From an uncultured Lachnospiraceae bacterium (GTDB lineage: Bacteria; Bacillota; Clostridia; Lachnospirales; Lachnospiraceae), in assembly GCA_902772565.1 (NCBI GenBank), contig CACYBJ010000029.1, positions 1 to 10,599 of the forward strand: DNA of 10,599 nucleotides, in the 5' to 3' direction. Numbering within the stretch: position 1 is the first letter of the stretch; every line of letters starts with the position of its first letter. The position numbers and the translations under genes are program-made. The notes under the pieces were generated by a model that made no database searches, was not told the origin of the DNA, and worked only from the letters and a program-made list of their open reading frames with translations. Of this stretch, positions 6,155-10,599 are shown in pieces.

Positions 6155-7428
6155 AGTATAATGTGTTTATCGAAGCAGGCGGGCAACAGATAAAGATAGG
6201 AGTTATAGAGGGCCACTCGTCGTTAGATTCATGCTTTTCATATTCGAAAGAGTATATAGCAGGTAAAAATCCAAGGGCCGTTTCGGTATCGTTGCCGATA
6301 CAGAATGAGCCGTTTTCTCCGGAGTGTACCAGAAATTATTTTGATGGGTTGCTTCCGGAAGGGTTCATGAGAAAAAGCATTGCTTCGAATATGCATTTCG
6401 ATGAGAACGATTATTTGTCGATTCTGGCCCGACTCGGTAAAGAATGCCTGGGAGCGATCAGAATCGATGATTCGGACGCAGAGCCTGAATCCGGATATGA
6501 AGCTGTTACGGAAAAGCAGGTGGAGGAGCTTGCGGCAGAAGGCGTGATCAGATCGTCAGAAATGGTAATAAATACGCATTTATCTCTGACTGGGGCTTCA
6601 GGGAAAGTAGGTCTTTACTATGATGAAAAAAAACGGAAATGGTATAAGCCTATTGGTATAGCCCCCAGCACTCATATTGTTAAACAAAGTCATGTCCGAC
6701 TGGATGGAATTGTTACAAACGAACAATTATCTATGCTTGCCGCCGGTAAATGTGGGATAGATATTCCGGAGAGTTTTATTATTAATGTCGGCAAGGGAAG
6801 CGATTCGGAAATCCTGTTTGCCACCAAAAGGTATGACAGGGTTATCGACGAATCGTCACCTTTGCTGGGGAGTTTAAAGCGTCCGTTCAGAATACATCAG
6901 GAAGACTTTGCCCAGGCGATGGGCATACCTTCTTCCGAGAAATATGAACAAGATGGACAGAATTATGCGGAGCAGATGTTTGAAATAGTCAGGATGCACA
7001 CGAAAAAACCGCTGGAAACGCAACTCGCTCTTTGGAACAGAATTGTATTTAATTATGTGATTGGAAATACGGATGCGCATATTAAAAACTTCTCGCTGCT
7101 ATATGATCCGGATATGGGCGGAATTTCGCTTGCACCGGCCTATGATATTATAAGTACAGCGATTTATGAGAATAGGGCAAAAGACATGTCTTTCAATATT
7201 GGAGGAGGCAAGAATCTGGATCAAATAGATGAGGGGAGTTTTAAGGAGCTTGCTTCGCGAACAGGAATCAGCGAAAGGGTAGCTATGAGCAGCTATCATA
7301 ATGTACTTAACCAATTTGAAAATGCAATAAAGGAAGCAGCAAAAGAACTAAAGGAACTTGGATTTTACAATGCCGGAGATATAGCTGAAAGGATACTTTT
7401 GGCACGAAAAAAGATTTTGACTTTTTGA
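6148..7428 (+). CDS. hipA: HipA-family serine/threonine kinase toxin
   Basis: A full-length HipA (426 residues; E. coli 440). In E. coli this kinase phosphorylates glutamyl-tRNA synthetase, halting translation and producing persister cells; the target here is not known. The N-subdomain (about 1-108) shows VSLPIQNEPFS, YFDGLLPEG and ILARLGKECLGAI. The kinase core begins at the Gly-rich loop SLTGASGKVGL (146-156), where S146 aligns with the autophosphorylated S150 of E. coli. THIVK (175-179) carries the nucleotide-binding lysine, ATKRYDR (225-231) and RIHQEDFAQAMG (248-259) are family motifs, NTDAHIKNFS (307-316) carries catalytic D309, and AYDIIS (331-336) carries the metal-binding Asp, so the enzyme appears intact. 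A strong ribosome site, GAGAGGGGGAG, precedes the ATG inside hipB. Overlap with hipB and the absence of a HipS-like third gene make this a two-gene hipBA module. Confidence 0.95.
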   Translation: MVKYNVFIEAGGQQIKIGVIEGHSSLDSCFSYSKEYIAGKNPRAVSVSLPIQNEPFSPECTRNYFDGLLPEGFMRKSIASNMHFDENDYLSILARLGKECLGAIRIDDSDAEPESGYEAVTEKQVEELAAEGVIRSSEMVINTHLSLTGASGKVGLYYDEKKRKWYKPIGIAPSTHIVKQSHVRLDGIVTNEQLSMLAAGKCGIDIPESFIINVGKGSDSEILFATKRYDRVIDESSPLLGSLKRPFRIHQEDFAQAMGIPSSEKYEQDGQNYAEQMFEIVRMHTKKPLETQLALWNRIVFNYVIGNTDAHIKNFSLLYDPDMGGISLAPAYDIISTAIYENRAKDMSFNIGGGKNLDQIDEGSFKELASRTGISERVAMSSYHNVLNQFENAIKEAAKELKELGFYNAGDIAERILLARKKILTF

Positions 7429-7512
7429 TGGGCGTGTGACGCTTTTGACGATAACGGTGAGGGCGCTCCTACCTACATTAAATGTGATCCGGAGGAATAT
7501 ATAAAGCGATAA
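7429..7512 (+). pseudogene. Possible gene remnant in the hipA frame
   Basis: After the TGA of hipA the same frame stays open for 27 codons, then meets TAA (7510-7512). The peptide has protein-like composition (CDAFDDNGEGAPTY then IKCDPEEYIKR), ending in a charged tail like a normal C-terminus. No start codon with a ribosome site precedes it. It could be the tail of a gene displaced when hipBA arrived, a hipA extension lost by a stop mutation, or chance. I do not recognise the protein. Confidence 0.3.
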
Positions 7513-7591
7513 CGGCGACTGATTTAATAAAAAAGTGACAGAAAATTATCCGTTAAACAATTGAAAATATAGGAAAATGCGGAGATGGGAA

Positions 7592-7619
7592 TTGAATAAT
7601 TGATAATTAGTGATATAAT
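7592..7619 (+). promoter_or_regulatory. Extended -10 promoter for the exported small protein
   Basis: TTGAAT (7592-7597), a 16-base spacer, and TGATATAAT, i.e. an extended -10 with TATAAT at 7614-7619. A perfect dyad TAATT-GAT-AATTA (7597-7609) fills much of the spacer and might be an operator, though such AT-rich dyads arise easily by chance. Transcription would start near 7626, leaving a leader of about 120 bases before ATG 7747. Confidence 0.6.
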
Positions 7620-7625
7620 TAAAGA

Positions 7626-7746
7626 AGAAATTTATGTCTTTAGATGTTATGTGTTATGTTTGTGACAGAAAGGATAATAATATCAGAATTTTGTGTATAA
7701 CTCTGGTGTAATGTTATCAGGCGGTGTTTAATGACAGAAGACTTTT
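7626..7746 (+). other. Long untranslated leader, no known RNA motif recognised
   Basis: About 120 AT-rich bases between the predicted start of transcription and the small exported protein. It contains TGACAGAA twice (7663-7670 and 7732-7739; a third copy lies upstream at 7536-7543) and a ribosome-site-like AAGGATAATAATAT (7669-7682) with no good start codon after it. I recognise no riboswitch, T-box or attenuator hairpin. The rest of the stretch back to 7513 holds only the promoter. Confidence 0.4.
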
Positions 7747-8157
7747 ATGAAAAACTATTTAATCAAATTTGTGGCCTTGTGCCTGGTCGGTGTTATGATG
7801 CTGTCAACGGTTGCTTTTGCTGACGGAATAGACAGTTATTCCGGTAGTTTTAATTATGCCGGTGCGACATATGGATATACCGGGACAACGAAGATCTCCA
7901 ATACAAATAAGACGTTAACAGTATACACTGTTTCATCGTCTCAGTTAGTATACGCAACAGTGTCAGGCTCATATAAATATGTGAGCATTTCATCGGGATC
8001 GGTTACAACAGGAACCCTGTCATCAGGACCAAAGACACTTAGTGCCACGGCCACGAAAACAGTAACAGGCGCCACTTTTTCAAAATGTACAACAATACAT
8101 ACAGTTATTTATGGTACAGTTTCAAGCACACAAAGGGTGTTCAACACCAGTCTGTAA
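7747..8157 (+). CDS. Small exported Ser/Thr/Gly-rich protein, unknown function
   Basis: A 136-residue protein with a clear Sec signal peptide: MKNYLIK, hydrophobic VALCLVGVMMLSTV, and an AFA-type cleavage site before DGIDSYSG (about residue 26). The mature part of about 110 residues is rich in S, T, G, Y and V, with alternating polar and hydrophobic residues typical of beta strands (KTLTVYTVSSSQLVYATVSG, YKYVSISSGSVTTGTLSSG). It has one cysteine (SKCTT) and hardly any acidic residues. There is no sortase motif, lipobox or second membrane helix, so it should be released or held non-covalently at the wall. The ribosome site is weak (AGAAGA at 7736-7741). It has its own promoter and terminator. 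I do not recognise a family; a bacteriocin-like or surface-associated role is possible, but no motif proves it. Confidence 0.8.
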   Translation: MKNYLIKFVALCLVGVMMLSTVAFADGIDSYSGSFNYAGATYGYTGTTKISNTNKTLTVYTVSSSQLVYATVSGSYKYVSISSGSVTTGTLSSGPKTLSATATKTVTGATFSKCTTIHTVIYGTVSSTQRVFNTSL

Positions 8158-8165
8158 TAATCACA

Positions 8166-8199
8166 GGCGCCATGCATATGATTGTATGGCGCCCTTTTT
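8166..8199 (+). terminator. Rho-independent terminator after the exported small protein
   Basis: The stem GGCGCCATGCA (8166-8176) pairs with TGTATGGCGCC (8183-8193) with one G-T wobble, closes a 6-base loop TATGAT, and is followed by CTTTTT. It is a textbook intrinsic terminator, 8 bases after the stop codon. Confidence 0.9.
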
Positions 8200-8215
8200 G
8201 CTTGACTAAAAAGGT

Positions 8216-8288
8216 GAGGAGGGAACCGACCCAAACTATGTGTGCTCCGGGCGGGTACAATAAAGAATGGTGTCGTACATTTGGATGA
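8216..8288 (+). other. Possible 16-codon leader ORF coupled to the lipoprotein gene
   Basis: A strong ribosome-site sequence GAGGAGGG (8216-8223) is followed 14 bases later by ATG 8238 and a 16-codon frame, MCAPGGYNKEWCRTFG. Its TGA (8286-8288) overlaps the ATG of the lipoprotein gene (ATGA). The lipoprotein start has no ribosome site of its own, so coupling would explain how it is translated. The 14-base spacing is longer than usual, which lowers confidence. Confidence 0.35.
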
Positions 8289-10599
8289 GAACGCAGTTAC
8301 TGTTAAATAGAAGCAAGGTCGCCATGATAATGACGATGCTTTTTTTGTGTGTCGTTGGATGTGGGAAAAAGGAAAAAGCAGCTCCGGAAAACTCCAAGTC
8401 AAATGGCGGTACTACGGCAATCGAGATCCCGGAAGAAACACCTGTTACTTCTTTTTTTGACAATTACAGCTGCTTTTCCTCTTTGGGACTTACGGAAGTA
8501 AATGACAATGGGTTCCTCTGCCATACAGTAATGGAGACGGGAGAAGTTACATACAAGTGTTCAATCGACGGGTGTAAGCATGAAGCATCTGCCGATAAAA
8601 CGAGATGTGAGGCCTATGTGCCCGAAAATCTTATCGGAGTTCTTGTCGATTCTGATCATATATATCTTTATGGATGGTCGGATGAAAGCGGGAATTTTGT
8701 GCTTTATAGGGAAAATATCGATGGCTCCGATCGGGAATTTGTGTCCGAAACAGATGAGATCACAAGTACGTCTTACGATCTCAGGTTTGCGGCTGCTGCA
8801 AAAAACGGGCTTGTGATCGGGTTTTGCAGCACGGATACCGAAGGAGGAGTCGAATCGGGTTTGATAGCAGTCGATAAAGCGGATTTTGATATTTCGGTGG
8901 AGTATTTTGACGAATTCGGAACTTTTGATACTATGTCCTTATATGGAAATACAGTGCTGTGCCGGATCGGTGAGACAAATATAATAAGATACGATACATC
9001 CGCAGGCACATTGACAGGTACCATACTGGGTGTTTCCTACGAGGAATTCGTTTGTGATGCCTTTATGGCGTCTGTTGACGATGAAACCGGTGAGATAATC
9101 ATTAGCTGTCAGACGACGACCGAGGATCTGCTGACAAGGATAGAACTCTGCGATACCAAGTATGGCGCAAGGTACTATCCCAAGGCTTTTATTGACGGAA
9201 AACTTTTGGTTGAAAAAAAGGGTGAGGGCGACACGTCCGTCTGGAAGTCAGTTGATCTGCTGACCGGAGAAGAGGAGATTATCGGTTGCGATAGCATAGA
9301 TATAATCTTTTGCGACGGTGTTTATTTGTATGGTTATACAACAGACAATATGCTGTTTAAAAGGCCTCTTGGACACCTGTGTACCTTCTGGCCGTCAGCT
9401 GATGATGTTTCCTCTTATGAATATGAGATCTACGGAAGTGATACCGTGGTGATTGGAGTTATAGATATAGCTGAAGGTCAGAGTGAGAGGTATGAATTGC
9501 TTTCTGAAGGCCTGACAGATCAGCTTTCCTCAATGGGAGAAGATTACAGTGTGGCAATTAAGTGTATAAAAATGTCGGATTGGATTTCTTCCGGGTTGAG
9601 TTATAAGGAATACATAGAAAGATACTATCCGGATGTGGATATCCTTAAGGTGCCATATAAAGATCCTTATCAGGCTATAAAGGATGGAGCTTTTATTTCC
9701 CTGAATGAGTATCTTCTGGGAGAGGAGGGCAGCGCCCTTTACAGTGCGATGCCGGAGATCAGGTGGAAAGAATGTGGCTATAACGGTTTGGTATATTCCG
9801 TTCCCAATACTGCACTCAGCGATTACGGGGAGTATCTGCTGTTTAATAAAAAATACTTTTCCCAGGAGTCAGTAAACGGGTGGGACGGAACCTACGAGGG
9901 ACTGGAATCCATTATAGAAGGAACGAAGGTAGCCAAGTCGCAGTATGCTTATATAGCATTTCACACTCTGACAGAAGGCTTTGAAAACGGAAGATATGAA
10001 AACGGGCTATACATTGATGAGGAAAACGGTACTGTGGTCCCATGGTATGAAACAGATGGGTTACGGGAGTATTACGGCTTTCTGAACAGACTGTATTTGT
10101 CCGGCTGTCTAGGGGAAACGTCGATGTATGACGGTAACGAACTGGCAAGTGATTATTACACCGGTTTTTTGCGTCTCATGGAAGAGCAGGGTGACAGTTT
10201 TGAATTTGGGATCATTGCCGGTAGCAGTGGATCATTTCCAGATCTGATAGGACAGTATGATTATATACTGATGCAAATGGAACACTATGTCGGAAGTAAG
10301 ATGAATCAATCCGTGGGAATATATTCCGGAACCGACTGTAAAGAAAATGCGTTGGAATTACTTAAATATATGTATACCGACAAGGATATGATCAATCTTT
10401 TTGTCTATGGTGATAATTACGATCCGGAGTCACAGACTGTTGCCGGATCTGTGGATGCAGGCGATAGTTGGATACAGGGCCTGAATTTCGGCAACTGGGC
10501 AATGGCAATTTCTGTGGAGAATGAAGACGAGGACGCCCGGTACAGGCAAATGTGGGAGTGCGCCGAGAAATACAGCCGGGAAGGCGCCTTCATCGGAAA
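8285..10599 (+). CDS. Lipoprotein with probable beta-propeller-like half and family 1 solute-binding-like domain (right-truncated)
   Basis: The frame is open from 8285 to the edge (771 residues, no stop). The N-terminus is a lipoprotein signal: MRTQLLLNRSK, hydrophobic MTMLFLCVVGC, with lipidated Cys26 then GKKEK, so it sits outside the cell, anchored to the membrane. Residues 60-400 are a series of short beta-strand units (IYLYGWSDESGNFVLYREN, GLIAVDKADFDIS, IIRYDTSAGTLTGTILG, GVYLYGYTTDN) suggesting a propeller-like fold, and contain a C92-x4-C97-x-H99-x8-C108 motif (CSIDGCKH) seen in other clostridial lipoproteins. From about 421 the sequence resembles ABC sugar-binding proteins (SGLSYKEYIERYYPDVDI, FISLNEYLLG, NGLVYSVPNTA, LLFNKKYF, NGWDGTYEGLESI). 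It may bind a nutrient or sense one; no permease genes are in view. An in-frame ATG at 8267 and GTG at 8270 are alternative starts; 8285 gives the most usual signal length. Confidence 0.82.
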   Translation, partial: MRTQLLLNRSKVAMIMTMLFLCVVGCGKKEKAAPENSKSNGGTTAIEIPEETPVTSFFDNYSCFSSLGLTEVNDNGFLCHTVMETGEVTYKCSIDGCKHEASADKTRCEAYVPENLIGVLVDSDHIYLYGWSDESGNFVLYRENIDGSDREFVSETDEITSTSYDLRFAAAAKNGLVIGFCSTDTEGGVESGLIAVDKADFDISVEYFDEFGTFDTMSLYGNTVLCRIGETNIIRYDTSAGTLTGTILGVSYEEFVCDAFMASVDDETGEIIISCQTTTEDLLTRIELCDTKYGARYYPKAFIDGKLLVEKKGEGDTSVWKSVDLLTGEEEIIGCDSIDIIFCDGVYLYGYTTDNMLFKRPLGHLCTFWPSADDVSSYEYEIYGSDTVVIGVIDIAEGQSERYELLSEGLTDQLSSMGEDYSVAIKCIKMSDWISSGLSYKEYIERYYPDVDILKVPYKDPYQAIKDGAFISLNEYLLGEEGSALYSAMPEIRWKECGYNGLVYSVPNTALSDYGEYLLFNKKYFSQESVNGWDGTYEGLESIIEGTKVAKSQYAYIAFHTLTEGFENGRYENGLYIDEENGTVVPWYETDGLREYYGFLNRLYLSGCLGETSMYDGNELASDYYTGFLRLMEEQGDSFEFGIIAGSSGSFPDLIGQYDYILMQMEHYVGSKMNQSVGIYSGTDCKENALELLKYMYTDKDMINLFVYGDNYDPESQTVAGSVDAGDSWIQGLNFGNWAMAISVENEDEDARYRQMWECAEKYSREGAFIG

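Noticed and set aside
7731..7823. 30-codon frame from ATG 7731 (MTEDFYEKLF...) overlapping the signal peptide of the exported protein
   Set aside because: It is out of frame with a clear signal-peptide protein and has no ribosome site before it.
8202..8261. TTGACT (8202-8207) and TACAAT (8256-8261) as a promoter for the lipoprotein
   Set aside because: The boxes are 48 bases apart, and neither has a partner at 16-18 bases, so no promoter is claimed here.

Overview
The window looks like chromosomal DNA of a Gram-positive Clostridia, most likely Lachnospiraceae-type (inference from gene content and style: RarA, a SEC-C protein of the short clostridial type, a membrane-anchored DUF6273-like protein, an LTA-synthase-type sulfatase and a clostridial lipoprotein with a CxxxxCxH motif; no ribosomal RNA or other marker is present). 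All supported genes are on the + strand.

Layout. Bases 1-2486 hold an apparent operon: the C-terminal half of rarA (AAA+ replication/recombination ATPase, cut by the left edge), an 80-residue two-helix membrane protein overlapping it, and a 486-residue protein with a long acidic cytoplasmic part, one membrane helix and a DUF6273-like outer domain. A near-consensus promoter (2513-2541) then drives a monocistronic SEC-C zinc-motif protein that ends at a hairpin terminator (3181-3210). An 828-residue LTA-synthase-like phosphoglycerol transferase/sulfatase follows (3239-5725), ending at a strong hairpin (5742-5780).

From 5779 on the region is accessory in character. A hipB-hipA toxin-antitoxin operon (5933-7428) is preceded by four copies of a GC-rich dyad (core GCCGAACGGC) whose starts are exactly 39 bp apart. 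The first copy lies between the -35 and -10 of a good promoter, and the last lies against the hipB ribosome binding site. This is the architecture expected for cooperative HipB autorepression, but with an operator unlike the E. coli TATCC-N8-GGATA site. A 318-base stretch follows hipA. It contains an open, protein-like fragment in the hipA frame, then an extended -10 promoter with a dyad in its spacer and a leader of about 120 bases in front of a small exported Ser/Thr/Gly-rich protein of unknown function (7747-8157), closed by a strong terminator (8166-8199).

The right end (8285 to the edge) is one long lipoprotein gene without a stop in the window. It joins a probable beta-propeller-like N-terminal half carrying a C-x4-C-x-H-x8-C motif to a C-terminal domain resembling ABC-transporter family 1 solute-binding proteins.

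The most notable items are the 39-bp phased operator array of hipBA, the sensor-like lipoprotein fusion, the orphan exported protein with its long leader, and the shared architecture (acidic cytoplasmic tract, membrane helix, Pro/Thr linker, outer domain) of the DUF6273-like and LTA-synthase-like proteins.
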